Counted from the stretch's first letter, positions 19,612 to 28,575 are shown. The stretch is 64,000 nt of DNA from Streptomyces sp. Y2F8-2 (GCF_014905555.1 NZ_BNGS01000004.1:434001-498000), one strand, 5' to 3'. The notes: generated by a model from the letters alone, not told the origin. Made by a program: numbers and translations.

Positions 19612-20616
19612 ATGTCGTCCTCATTCACCACACGACCGGTCGATCCGGACCTTCGGCTCGGCTCCGTACCGATCCTGACCACCGGCCCGACCGACGATCC
19701 CGACCGTTGGGCGGCCGAACACCGGGACCTGCTGCGCAGCCTGGTCACCGAGCACGGTGCCGTCATGGTGCGCGGTCTGGGGCTGCACGACGTCGCCGGA
19801 ACCGCGTCGGTCTTCACCCGGCTGGCCACCGGGCTGATGGTCGAGACGGAGGCGTTCGCCGCACGGCGCAGCTACGGCACCGGCGTGTACTCGTCGTCGA
19901 CGTGGCCGCCCAACCGGACGATGTGCATGCACCACGAGCTCAGCTACGCGCTGCGGTTCCCGGGCCTGATGCAGTTCGCCTGCCTGGTCTCGCCCAGCCG
20001 TGGCGGTGCGACCGCCCTCGCCGACTCGCCGACCGTACTCGCCGCCCTGCCCGAGGCACTCGTCGATCGGTTCGAGCACGAGGGCTGGTTGCTCGCCCGG
20101 AACTACAACGACGACATCGGCGCCTCCTGGACCGAGGCGTTCGGAACAGCCGACCGCACAGCCGTCGAAGACTACTGCCGCGCCGCCGCCATCGAGTTCG
20201 ACTGGCAACCCGACGGCGGCCTGCGCACCAGGCAACGCCGCAGCGCCGTGATCCGTCACCCGCTCACCGGGCGGCGCTGCTGGTTCAACCAGATAGCGTT
20301 TCTCAGCGAATGGACGCTGGATCCGGAGATACGCGAATACCTGGTGGATCTCTACGGGTCGGACGGGTTGCCGTTCAACACCCGTTACGGCAACGGCGAC
20401 GCCATCTCACGGGACACCGTCGACCTCATCAACGAGGTCTACCAGGACCACACCGTACGCGAACCGTGGCAGGACGGCGACCTGCTGCTCGTCGACAACC
20501 TGCGCACCGCGCACAGCCGAGAAGCCTACGAAGGACCGCGCGACGTCATGGTCGCCTTGGCCGACGCAGTGCGCCTGCCCGACTGCTCGCCGACCGTGGA
20601 GGTGATGACGCGATGA
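19612..20616 (+). CDS. TauD/SyrP-like Fe(II)/2-oxoglutarate dioxygenase
   Basis: 334 residues, TauD/TfdA fold. Iron ligands visible: H107-x-E109 in CMHHELSYA and the distal His in LLLVDNLRTAHSREAY, with an Arg in GPRDVMVAL for 2-oxoglutarate. SyrP-type relatives beta-hydroxylate amino acids on NRPS carrier domains. Here the substrate is inferred to be the carrier-bound or free diaminopropionate or the peptide. It is the third gene of the operon and overlaps the SbnB-like gene by ATGA (20613-20616). SbnB releases 2-oxoglutarate, the co-substrate of this enzyme, which makes the gene order biochemically sensible. The residue hydroxylated is unknown. Confidence 0.85.
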   Translation: MSSSFTTRPVDPDLRLGSVPILTTGPTDDPDRWAAEHRDLLRSLVTEHGAVMVRGLGLHDVAGTASVFTRLATGLMVETEAFAARRSYGTGVYSSSTWPPNRTMCMHHELSYALRFPGLMQFACLVSPSRGGATALADSPTVLAALPEALVDRFEHEGWLLARNYNDDIGASWTEAFGTADRTAVEDYCRAAAIEFDWQPDGGLRTRQRRSAVIRHPLTGRRCWFNQIAFLSEWTLDPEIREYLVDLYGSDGLPFNTRYGNGDAISRDTVDLINEVYQDHTVREPWQDGDLLLVDNLRTAHSREAYEGPRDVMVALADAVRLPDCSPTVEVMTR

Positions 20617-21683
20617 CCACCACCTGCTCGCCCGCCGCCCGGCTCACCCCGTCCGGGACGCCACGGGTGCCTCCCTTCGCCGTCATCTCCGGCGCACAGG
20701 TGCAGCGCGCCCTGCAGGGGTGCGAAGAGCACATCGTGGAGCTGGTGCAGGCCGCGTACCGGCTGCACGCCGCAGGGGACTCGGTGAACCCGCCGTCCTC
20801 CTTCCTGCGTTTCCACGACCGTCCGTCCTCCCGGATCATCGCGCTGCCCGCGTCGCTCGGTGGTCGGACACGGGTGGACGGCCTCAAGTGGATTTCCAGC
20901 TTTCCCCAGAACGTCGAGGGCGGCATCCCGCGGGCATCGGCGGTGCTCATCCTCAACGACCATGACACCGGTTACCCGTTCGCGTGTCTGGAAAGCTCGA
21001 TCATCAGCGCGTCCCGGACAGCGGCGTCGGCCGCGCTCGCAGCCGACTGGCTCAGCCGGAAACGGCCGCGCCCGACCCACCTCGGCTTCGTCGGAGCGGG
21101 TGTGATCGCCCGCTACATCCACACGTTTCTGGCCGGCACCGGCTGGTCGTTCGAGAACATCGGCGTGTTCGATCTGTCGCCGGACAATGCGAGGGCCTTC
21201 CGCTGCTGTCTGGAGCAGTCGGGGGCCGCGGGGCCCGTCACCGTGCACGACAGTGCCGAGCAGGTCATCCGCCTCAGCGACCTGGTGGTCTTCGCGACGG
21301 TCGCCGCGCGTCCCCACGTCCACGACCCGGCGTGGTTCGCGCACGATCCGGTGGTGCTGCACATATCGCTGCGCGACCTGGCCCCCGAGGTACTGCTCGC
21401 CTCGGCCAACATCGTCGACGACGTGGAGCATTGCCTGCGAGCCGACACCTCACCGCACCTGACCGAACAGCTCACCGGGAACCGGCAGTTCCTCGACGGG
21501 ACGTTGGAGGACGTCATGTCCGGGCGGGTCACACCACCGCCGGACCGCCCTGTGATCTTCTCACCCTTCGGCCTGGGAGTGCTCGATCTGGCCGTCGGCA
21601 AGTACGTCTACGACCAGGTCGCCGAGTCCGGAGGACTCAACGTCATCGACGACTTCTTCCACGAGCTGAACCGCTACGGATGA
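20613..21683 (+). CDS. SbnB-like 2,3-diaminopropionate biosynthesis dehydrogenase
   Basis: 356 residues of the ornithine cyclodeaminase/SbnB family. Seen: dinucleotide-binding GFVGAGVIARYIHTFL (~155-170), substrate-side KWISSFPQNVEGGIPRASAVLILND, YPFACLESSIISASRTAA, and HISLRDLAPEVL. In staphyloferrin B biosynthesis, SbnB oxidises N-(1-amino-1-carboxyethyl)-glutamate with NAD to give L-2,3-diaminopropionate plus 2-oxoglutarate. Start ATG 20613 overlaps the dioxygenase stop. The SbnA partner follows 51 bases downstream. I infer monomer supply for the NRPS proteins upstream. Confidence 0.9.
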   Translation: MTTTCSPAARLTPSGTPRVPPFAVISGAQVQRALQGCEEHIVELVQAAYRLHAAGDSVNPPSSFLRFHDRPSSRIIALPASLGGRTRVDGLKWISSFPQNVEGGIPRASAVLILNDHDTGYPFACLESSIISASRTAASAALAADWLSRKRPRPTHLGFVGAGVIARYIHTFLAGTGWSFENIGVFDLSPDNARAFRCCLEQSGAAGPVTVHDSAEQVIRLSDLVVFATVAARPHVHDPAWFAHDPVVLHISLRDLAPEVLLASANIVDDVEHCLRADTSPHLTEQLTGNRQFLDGTLEDVMSGRVTPPPDRPVIFSPFGLGVLDLAVGKYVYDQVAESGGLNVIDDFFHELNRYG

Positions 21684-21734
21684 GCGGCCCGCGGCACCGC
21701 GCACCGAGCCGCCCTTCGATCCACGGAGGCCATC

Positions 21735-22778
21735 GTGCCAGTCATATCCGATCCGTACAGCTTCAACGAGGAGGACCTCTACGTCGACCTGCGGTCGATC
21801 TGCGGGCAGCCGCTGTTCCTGAAGTGCGAGGGGTTCAACTTCGCCGGCTCCATCAAGCTGAAGCCCGCCAGGGAGATGGTGGAGGCCGCGGAACGGGCAG
21901 GGGTCATCACACCCGACTCGGTTCTGCTCGAGTCCTCTTCGGGCAACATGGGCGTGGCCATGAGCGTGATCGCGGCCAGCAAGGGCTACCGGTTCCTGTG
22001 TGTGACGGACTCGCGCTGCAACCTGTCGACCCGGTTGTTGATGGAGGCACTCGGCGCCCATGTCCACGTCGTCACCGAGCCCAGCCCGCACGGCGGTTTC
22101 CTCGGTGCTCGCCTCGACTACATCCGCGGGCAATGCGCTCGCAGCGGGAGATACGTGTGGCTGAGCCAGTACACCAACGCGAACAACTGGAAGGCGCACT
22201 ATCACCGGACGGCCCCGGCGATCGCGCGCTCCTTCCCGGGCCTTGACGTGCTGTTCGTCGGAGCGGGCACCACCGGAACGCTCATGGGCTGTGCCCGCTG
22301 GTTCCGGCGCTGGCACCGCCCCGTGCGGATCGTCGCGGTCGACACCGTCGGTTCGGTGACCTTCGGCGGAGCGCCGGGACGCCGGATGCTTCCCGGCCTG
22401 GGGATGAGCATGCAACCGCCGCTGCTGGACGCGTCGTACGTGGACGAGGCGATAGAAGTCGAAGAGGCCGACACCATCCGGGCCTGTCACAGCCTGGCCA
22501 GGCACGGTTTCCTCTTCGGGGGCTCCACGGGCACCGTGGTCAGCGGGGCGGTCGACTGGCTGGCCCGATGTGACACGCAGGCCCTCACCGCGGTGGCCAT
22601 CGCGCCGGACCTGGGGGAGCGCTATCTCGACACCGTCTACCAAACCAACTGGATCCGGGATCTCTACGGCGACGCCGTCTTGGGCGACGATGTCGTGACC
22701 AGCGATGCGCAGCTTGGTACCGATGTCCCTGAAACCAGGCCGGCATCGTCGGCCCGGTCGCCGGGCACCCTGTCGTAG
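21735..22778 (+). CDS. SbnA-like 2,3-diaminopropionate synthase (PLP, beta-replacement)
   Basis: 347 residues of the cysteine-synthase fold. Seen: PLP lysine K41 in NFAGSIKLKPA, phosphate/PLP site SSSGNMGVAMSVIAA, GAGTTGTLMGC for PLP phosphate binding, and GLGMSMQPPLLD. SbnA-type enzymes replace the phosphate of O-phospho-L-serine with glutamate to form the ACEGA intermediate used by SbnB. Together the pair make L-2,3-diaminopropionate from phosphoserine and glutamate. It is the last gene of the five-gene operon; the last ~20 residues (PETRPASSARSPGTLS) look like a non-conserved tail. It converges on the PPTase. Confidence 0.9.
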   Translation: MPVISDPYSFNEEDLYVDLRSICGQPLFLKCEGFNFAGSIKLKPAREMVEAAERAGVITPDSVLLESSSGNMGVAMSVIAASKGYRFLCVTDSRCNLSTRLLMEALGAHVHVVTEPSPHGGFLGARLDYIRGQCARSGRYVWLSQYTNANNWKAHYHRTAPAIARSFPGLDVLFVGAGTTGTLMGCARWFRRWHRPVRIVAVDTVGSVTFGGAPGRRMLPGLGMSMQPPLLDASYVDEAIEVEEADTIRACHSLARHGFLFGGSTGTVVSGAVDWLARCDTQALTAVAIAPDLGERYLDTVYQTNWIRDLYGDAVLGDDVVTSDAQLGTDVPETRPASSARSPGTLS

Positions 22779-22832
22779 GCGCCGTACGCGGAGCTCTCGG
22801 CACCTGACGGAACCGACGTGCCCCCGAGGCGG

Positions 22833-23570
22833 TCAGGGGGCGGTGCCGTTCCGGCCGTCACCGGTCTCCCACCCTCGACCGGAGCGGCCTGACCCGCGCG
22901 CGGTGACGGCCGTCAGCACAAGGCCGGCGCCCACCACGAAACACCCGTCGAGACCGGTCGGCACCCTCTCGTCGGCGGCCGCGCGTTCGACCAGACGCCC
23001 GTGAAAGCTCCCATCGGAAGAGTGCACGGTGACGAACACATCGGTGTAGTCGAGCCACGCATGGGTCAGCGTGAACCACGCCTTGTAGATGCTCTCCTTG
23101 GCACTGAAAAGGACCCGGTCCCAGCAGAAGGGCCCTGAGGGCAGGTCTTCGACAGCCGTCCGTTCCGCAGGGGCGCTGATCGCTTCCAGGACACCCGCCG
23201 GCAGCGCCTTGTGAGGCTCGGCATCGATGCCCACCGCCGCCAGGTCCCGCTCCAGCGCCACCGCCGCCGCGCAGTAGCCAGGACAGTGCGTGATGCTGCC
23301 GACGATTCCCCGAGGCCACACCGGTTCCCGATGCGCCCCGATCAGGACCGGGGCTGCCGGCAACCCCAGAGCTCGCATGGCGCGCCGGGCGCAGGTCCTG
23401 CCGGCGGCGAACTCCCACATCCTGGCTTGCGGGACCCCACCCAGAGCCGCGACCTCCTCGGGCAGGATCCGCACGTCGTCGTCGTGCCCCATGATCTGCG
23501 CGGCACGGGCGACGGCCGGCAGCAGCCCGCCCATCGACACCACCGGCTCGGGTACGGAAGGGACGGACAT
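22833..23570 (-). CDS. 4'-phosphopantetheinyl transferase (EntD/Sfp type)
   Basis: About 245 residues. Seen: GIVGSITHCPGYCAAAVA, the Mg/CoA motif VGIDAEPH, and the second motif WDRVLFSAKESIYKAWF. It transfers phosphopantetheine from CoA to carrier-domain serines and is likely to activate the two thiolation domains of the adjacent NRPS proteins. ATG 23570 is preferred (MSVPSVPEPVV); GTG 23585 is also open, and neither has an ideal ribosome-binding site. It converges on the SbnA-like gene with a 54-base gap. Confidence 0.9.
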   Translation of the reverse strand: MSVPSVPEPVVSMGGLLPAVARAAQIMGHDDDVRILPEEVAALGGVPQARMWEFAAGRTCARRAMRALGLPAAPVLIGAHREPVWPRGIVGSITHCPGYCAAAVALERDLAAVGIDAEPHKALPAGVLEAISAPAERTAVEDLPSGPFCWDRVLFSAKESIYKAWFTLTHAWLDYTDVFVTVHSSDGSFHGRLVERAAADERVPTGLDGCFVVGAGLVLTAVTARGSGRSGRGWETGDGRNGTAP

Positions 23571-23727
23571 GGCACACCACCCCACCCCTCACGCACTTTC
23601 CTTCTTCGCCCCACGACCGCGCTTCATCCCACGACCGTGTTGTTCCCCCCTGCGCGCCATTATCCGGCGGCCGGGGCGGTTTCGAAGCCGGGAGGAAGCG
23701 GGCCGCACGCAGGCCGGGTCGGGATCC

Positions 23728-24606
23728 CTAGCAGAGCACGGCGAGTGCTCCGGGCAGCACCCGGGCCGTGACGGGAAGGACGGCGTCGACCTCGCCGTCG
23801 GCGCCGTAGGGCACTTCCCGGTCGGCCTCGATGCGAACCTCTCTTCCCTGGGCGATCCGCACTTGGGGCCGGTGGACGTGGGCACCGGACTTGAGCTCGT
23901 TCATCAGGGTGAAGAAGAGCCGGCGCGGTGCTTCGCGGATCATCACCACTTCGAGCAGTCCGTCGTCGATGCGGGCGCCGGGGGCGATGATGCGGCCGGA
24001 GCCGTAGTAGGGGGAGTTGGCGGCGACGACGGTGTAGCCGCGGTGCGCGAGTGGCTCGCCGTCGACGGTGACCCGGTAGGCGGCCGGGCGCCAGGTGGCG
24101 ACGGCTCTCAGTCCGCCCGCATAGTAGGAGGCGGCGCCCTTCAGGAGTGTGGAGCGGTTGGCGTGACGGTTGGCGAGGGCGTCCACCCCCGCGTACACGC
24201 TGCCGAGGACGACACTGCGGCCATGGGCGGACTCCACTTCGATGGTGTCCACTGACCGGGGAGCGCTGTGCAGGAGTACCCGGGCCAGTGCTTCCGGGTC
24301 GGTGGGCAGGCCGAGCGCGCGGGCGAAGTCATTGCCCCGGCCGGCCGGGACCAGGCCGAAGAGTGTGTCGGTGCCGCTGAGGGCCCCACCGATGCCGCCG
24401 ACGACGCCGTCGCCGCCGACCGCCAGGACCACGCGGTTTCGCCGCCCGGCCTGGCGGGCGAGCTCACAGGCGTGGGCCAGGCTGCGGCTGTACTCGGTCT
24501 CCAGCGCGGCCCCGGCCTCCCTCAGCAGCCGGGCCACGTGGAGCAGCACCGCGACCCCGGTGGATCCGCCGGCGGTGGGGTTGACGATGGCGGTGAACTG
24601 TCGCAT
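23728..24606 (-). CDS. diacylglycerol kinase-like lipid kinase (YegS/DagK family)
   Basis: 292 residues. Seen: IVNPTAGG at the N-terminus, the catalytic glycine-rich VVLAVGGDGVVGGIGGAL (~60-77), GLVPAGRGNDFARAL, and C-terminal SGRIIAPGARIDDGLLEVVMI. These are the hallmarks of DagK/YegS/sphingosine kinase-type enzymes that phosphorylate a lipid hydroxyl with ATP. Start ATG 24606; an open frame extends far upstream but lacks similarity. It is 61 bases downstream of the alkyl-DHAP-synthase-like gene in the same direction, so the two are probably co-transcribed in a lipid pathway. Confidence 0.9.
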   Translation of the reverse strand: MRQFTAIVNPTAGGSTGVAVLLHVARLLREAGAALETEYSRSLAHACELARQAGRRNRVVLAVGGDGVVGGIGGALSGTDTLFGLVPAGRGNDFARALGLPTDPEALARVLLHSAPRSVDTIEVESAHGRSVVLGSVYAGVDALANRHANRSTLLKGAASYYAGGLRAVATWRPAAYRVTVDGEPLAHRGYTVVAANSPYYGSGRIIAPGARIDDGLLEVVMIREAPRRLFFTLMNELKSGAHVHRPQVRIAQGREVRIEADREVPYGADGEVDAVLPVTARVLPGALAVLC

Positions 24607-24667
24607 CGGTGTGCCTCCAGAGGCGGCTGACGGCTTGTCGACGGGATGGGGGGTGGGCCGGGGTGGG

Positions 24668-26263
24668 TCAGTCGGCGGGCAGGAGGACGCCGGGATTGAG
24701 CAGACCTGCCGGGTCCAGTCGGCGTTTGACGGCCTGGAGGGCGCCGATGCCGAGCGGACCGGCCTCCCGGACGTACCACTCGCGGTGGTCGGTGCCCACC
24801 CCGTGGTGGTGGCTGATGGTCCCTCCGGCCGCCAGGATCGCCTCGTTGGCGGCGCGCTTCGCGTGGGCCCAGTGCGCAAGGGCGTCCTCGCCCTGAGCGG
24901 AGACCACGGTGAAGTACAGCGAAGCACCGTTCTCATAGACGTGGGAGATGTGGCACATCACCAGCGGCGGCGTGCCGGACTGGGTGAGCGTGCCGGCGAG
25001 CGCTTCGCGGACGGCGGCGTACAGTCCGGGAAGGCGGGACCAGAAGGCGGCCGTCTCCAGCGTCTCGGCGAACGCCCCGGCGTCCAGCAGCGCGTCCCGC
25101 AGGTAGGGAGCCGAGTAGCGGCCGTGGGCCCAGCGCTCTCCCGGCTCCCGGCCCAGACAGGTGCCGCCGGCGTCGCGCAGCACGGCCGCGGCCCGCTCCC
25201 GGCGGTGGGCGGTGTCCTCCTCCGTGCCCTCGTAGCCGGTGATGGCCAGACATCCGGCGTTCTGCGGAAGGCCCGAGGTGCCGATGGCGTCGGGCTGGGC
25301 GAGGCCGATCAGCGACTCCGTCTCGTCCGACAGGCGCAGCACGGTCGGCCGCGGTCCGTCCTGGGCGAGGCGCCGCAGGGCGGCTGCGCCCGCTTCGAAG
25401 GACTCGAAGCGCCATCCTTCGTGGACGCGGGTCTGGGGGAGGGGACGGACCCGGACGGTCACCGAGGTGATGACGCCGAACGCGCCCTCGGAACCGAGGA
25501 CGAGCTGACGCAGGTCGGGCCCGGCCGCTGAGCGCGGGGCACGGCCCGCGTCGAGGGTGCCGGACGGGGTGGCGAGGGTGAGGCCGAGGACCATGTCGTC
25601 GAAGCGGCCGTACCCGGCGGAGGCCTGACCGCTGGAGCGGGCCGCGGCGAATCCGCCGATCGTCGCCCACTCGTAGGACTGCGGGAAGTGGCCGAGCGTG
25701 AAGCCGTGTTCGGCCAGGAGGGCTTCGGCGTGCGGGGCGCGCAGGCCGGATTGCAGGGTGGCCGTGCGGGAGACCGGGTCGAGGTCGAGCAGGGCGTTCA
25801 TGCGGCGCAGGTCCAGCGCGACGAAGGGGCGCCGCGGCTCGGGGGCGAGTCCGCCGACGACGGAGGTGCCGCCGCCGAAGGGGACCAGGGCCAGGTCGTG
25901 CGTGGCGCAAGCCGTCAGCACCGCGAGCACCTCGTCGTGGCTCGCCGGGAGGACCACGGCCGCCGGGAGGTCGCTCACGTCGCCGTCCCGGATGCGCAGC
26001 AGATCCGGCGTGGACTTGCCGCGGGTGTGCCGGACGCGGGACTCGGCGTCGGTGCGCAGATGCTCTTCCCCGCCGACGGCGGTGAGCAGGGCCCGGCGCG
26101 CGGCCGGGTCGAGGAGCGGCTCGGGTACGGCGATCTCTTCCAGGGCGATCGGCTCCGCGCTGCGCGGTTTCACCCCGAGCAGGTCGCGCAGCAGCCCGAT
26201 CACCGAATCGGGCAGCGGTGTCGCCCTGGCCGGATCACCCCAGCCGCTCCACAGCATGTCCAT
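24668..26263 (-). CDS. FAD-linked oxidase, alkyl-DHAP synthase-like
   Basis: About 531 residues of the VAO/FAD-binding PCMH family. Seen: LPAAVVLPASHDEVLAVLTAC, FAD-pyrophosphate motif PFGGGTSVVGGL, ATIGGFAAARSSGQASAGYGRFDD, VLGSEGAFGVITSV, and near the C-terminus ISHHHGVGTDH, the active-site pattern of alkyldihydroxyacetonephosphate synthase; the C-terminus DPAGLLNPGVLL is typical. AGPS forms the ether bond of ether lipids; other FAD oxidases share most motifs, so the exact reaction is inference. ATG 26263 (MDMLWSGWG) was chosen. It is divergent from the TetR-glpD pair and upstream of the lipid kinase. Confidence 0.85.
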   Translation of the reverse strand: MDMLWSGWGDPARATPLPDSVIGLLRDLLGVKPRSAEPIALEEIAVPEPLLDPAARRALLTAVGGEEHLRTDAESRVRHTRGKSTPDLLRIRDGDVSDLPAAVVLPASHDEVLAVLTACATHDLALVPFGGGTSVVGGLAPEPRRPFVALDLRRMNALLDLDPVSRTATLQSGLRAPHAEALLAEHGFTLGHFPQSYEWATIGGFAAARSSGQASAGYGRFDDMVLGLTLATPSGTLDAGRAPRSAAGPDLRQLVLGSEGAFGVITSVTVRVRPLPQTRVHEGWRFESFEAGAAALRRLAQDGPRPTVLRLSDETESLIGLAQPDAIGTSGLPQNAGCLAITGYEGTEEDTAHRRERAAAVLRDAGGTCLGREPGERWAHGRYSAPYLRDALLDAGAFAETLETAAFWSRLPGLYAAVREALAGTLTQSGTPPLVMCHISHVYENGASLYFTVVSAQGEDALAHWAHAKRAANEAILAAGGTISHHHGVGTDHREWYVREAGPLGIGALQAVKRRLDPAGLLNPGVLLPAD

Positions 26264-26367
26264 GGCGCTTGTCCTCACCGGTCGTCGCGACGGCGTCGTC
26301 GCGAGTCAGTCGTCGATCGCGGCAGTGCGGTAGGGGAGGAGTCCCGCCCCAGCACCGCCGAGGGCGT

Positions 26368-26380
26368 TACACTGTGACAC
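26368..26380 (+). promoter_or_regulatory. leaderless -10 and TetR-type operator
   Basis: TACACT (26368-26373) lies exactly seven bases before ATG 26381, and there is no Shine-Dalgarno sequence: the pattern of a leaderless transcript. The -10 sits inside the pseudo-palindrome TTACACTGTGA (26367-26377), a likely autoregulatory TetR site that could also affect the divergent operon. Confidence 0.45.
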
Positions 26381-26980
26381 ATGACGCCTATTCGTCACAA
26401 CGCCTCGGACGGCGATGCAGTGCTCGACGCGGTCCGCGATTGCGTCCTGGCCGTCGGCGTGCGGCGCACCACCCTGACCGACGTGGCCCGCCGTGCGGGC
26501 GTCTCGCGGATGACGCTGTACCGCCGCTGGCCCGATGTGCGGTCGCTGGTGGGCGACTTGATGACCCGGGAGTGGATCCAGGCGGCCACCGGCGCGATGC
26601 CCGACCCGAGGCCGGGGACGACCACGCGCACGCGGATCGTGGACGGCCTCGTCAACGGCGTGGACGCCTTCCGGAGCCACCCCCTCTTCCGCAAGATCGT
26701 CGACGTCGATCCCGAGCTGCTCATCCCCTACGTGCTGGACCGGCGCGGGGCGAGCCAGGAAGCCCTCCTGGAACTGCTCGCCGACGCCCTGCGCGAAGGG
26801 CACGCGGACGGGTCGGTACGCCCCGGCCACCCCGAACGGCAGGCGAGGTCCCTGCTCCTGGTCGCCCAGTCCTTCACCCTGTCGCTGCGCACCATGGCCG
26901 AGGAGGACGACGCCGAGCTGAGCACGGAGGCCTTCTCCGCAGAACTGCGGACCATCCTCGAGAGGACCCTCACACCATGA
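26381..26980 (+). CDS. TetR family transcriptional repressor
   Basis: 199 residues. The N-terminal DNA-binding domain is clear (VLDAVRDCVLAVGVRRTTLTDVARRAGVSRMTLYRRWPDVRSLVGDLM). The C-terminal ligand domain is helical with an acidic end. The TGA overlaps the ATG of the glycerol-3-phosphate dehydrogenase gene (26977-26980), so the two are coupled. It is divergent from the AGPS-like/lipid-kinase pair and probably controls both arms; the ligand may be a lipid precursor, which is inference from context. Confidence 0.88.
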   Translation: MTPIRHNASDGDAVLDAVRDCVLAVGVRRTTLTDVARRAGVSRMTLYRRWPDVRSLVGDLMTREWIQAATGAMPDPRPGTTTRTRIVDGLVNGVDAFRSHPLFRKIVDVDPELLIPYVLDRRGASQEALLELLADALREGHADGSVRPGHPERQARSLLLVAQSFTLSLRTMAEEDDAELSTEAFSAELRTILERTLTP

Positions 26981-28575
26981 GCTCCAGCAGCAGTCCGGCC
27001 TCCTCGCAACGACCGGTTGCCGGTTCGTCCCTGACCGCGGGCCGTCGCCTGCGCGAACTGGCTGAGACCGCCGGCGGCGCGCCCGTGGACGTCCTGGTGG
27101 TCGGCCTCGGGGCGACCGGCGCCGGGGCCGCCCTGGACGCCGCCGCCCGCGGACTGACGGTCGCCGCCGTCGACGCCCACGACCTGGCCTTCGGTACCTC
27201 CCGCTGGAGCTCCAAGCTCATCCACGGCGGACTGCGTTACCTCGCCTCCGGCCAGCTCGACGTCGCTCACGAGAGCGCCCTCGAACGCGGCCTCCTGATG
27301 GAGCGCACGGCTCCGCACCTGGTGCGGGCGCAGCCGTTCGTGCTGCCCCTGACCCCGCTGGTCTCCCGGGGCCAGGCGGCGCTGGCCTGGGCCGGGTTCC
27401 GCGCCGGCGACACGCTGCGTCTGGCGGCACGCACGGCGCGGGCCACGCTGCCTGCACCGCGCAGGCTCTCCGCCGCGGAAACCCGTCACCTGGCTCCCGC
27501 ACTGCGCGGCTCCGGGCTCCGCGGCGGCCTGCTGTCCTGGGACGGCCGGGTGACCGACGACGCCCGCCTGGTCACCGCGATCGCGCGTACGGCGGCGGCG
27601 CGGGGCGCACGGATCCTCACCCGGGTGCGGGCGCTGGAACTGACCGCGTCCGGTGCCCGCATACGGGACGAACTCACCGGTGAGGAAGGCGAGATCCGCG
27701 CCCGCGCGGTGATCAACGCCTCCGGCGTGTGGGCGGGCGGCCTGGTGAACGGGGTCCGCATACGGCCCTCGCGCGGCACCCACCTCGTCCTGCGCGCGGA
27801 CCACCTGGGCTTTCTGCCGGCCGGCCTGCACATCCCGATCCCCGGGGAGACCAACCGCTTCGTCCTCGTCCTGCCGCAGGGCGACGGCCGGGTCTACGTC
27901 GGACTCACCGACGAACCCGTGGAAGGCGACGTACCGGACGTGCCCGACGTGCCGGAGACCGACATCGGATTCCTGCTCGACGTCCTCGGTTCCGCACTGG
28001 ACGTCCCCGTCCACCGCGACGACGTGGTGGGCGCGTTCGCGGGACTGCGGCCGCTGCTGGACAGCACCCCGGGCGGGGACCCGGGCGCGGCGCCGAGCAC
28101 CGCCGACATCTCCCGCAGACACGCCGTGCTCACCTCGCCGGAGGGAGTGGTCACCGTGGTGGGCGGCAAACTGACCACATATCGGCGCATGGCCGAGGAC
28201 GCGGTCGACGCCGCTGTCGCCGCACACGGCCTGTCCGCCGGTGCCTCCCCGACCAGCGCCCTCCCGCTGGTCGGTGCCGCACCGCCCCGGGCGCTCGGCG
28301 CCCTCCGCGCGCCGCGACGCCTGATCAACCGCTACGGCACCGAGGCGCCGGCCGTCCACGCGCTGGCCACGGCCGACCCCCGGCTCGCACGGCCCATCCT
28401 GGAAGGGCACCCGGTGACCCGCGCGGAACTGCTGTGGGCCGTACGCCACGAAGGGGCACTCGACGCGGCCGACCTCCTCGACCGTCGCACCCGCATCGGG
28501 CTGGTCCCCGACGACCGAGCCACCGCGCTGGAAGCCGCACGGGAAGTACTCGACGAGTCGGGCGTCGGCGACTGA
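26977..28575 (+). CDS. glpD: FAD-dependent glycerol-3-phosphate dehydrogenase
   Basis: 532 residues. Seen: FAD Rossmann motif VDVLVVGLGATGAGAALDAAARG (~37-59), GTSRWSSKLIHGGLRYLA, substrate region NRFVLVLPQGDGRVYVGLTDEP, the late FAD motif VVTVVGGKLTTYRRMAEDAV, and a C-terminal DAO_C domain. It oxidises sn-glycerol-3-phosphate to DHAP at the membrane face, passing electrons to quinone. It is translationally coupled to the TetR gene. DHAP is the precursor of alkyl-DHAP lipids, linking it to the divergent AGPS-like gene. It may be a pathway-specific paralogue rather than the main glpD. Confidence 0.9.
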   Translation: MSSSSSPASSQRPVAGSSLTAGRRLRELAETAGGAPVDVLVVGLGATGAGAALDAAARGLTVAAVDAHDLAFGTSRWSSKLIHGGLRYLASGQLDVAHESALERGLLMERTAPHLVRAQPFVLPLTPLVSRGQAALAWAGFRAGDTLRLAARTARATLPAPRRLSAAETRHLAPALRGSGLRGGLLSWDGRVTDDARLVTAIARTAAARGARILTRVRALELTASGARIRDELTGEEGEIRARAVINASGVWAGGLVNGVRIRPSRGTHLVLRADHLGFLPAGLHIPIPGETNRFVLVLPQGDGRVYVGLTDEPVEGDVPDVPDVPETDIGFLLDVLGSALDVPVHRDDVVGAFAGLRPLLDSTPGGDPGAAPSTADISRRHAVLTSPEGVVTVVGGKLTTYRRMAEDAVDAAVAAHGLSAGASPTSALPLVGAAPPRALGALRAPRRLINRYGTEAPAVHALATADPRLARPILEGHPVTRAELLWAVRHEGALDAADLLDRRTRIGLVPDDRATALEAAREVLDESGVGD

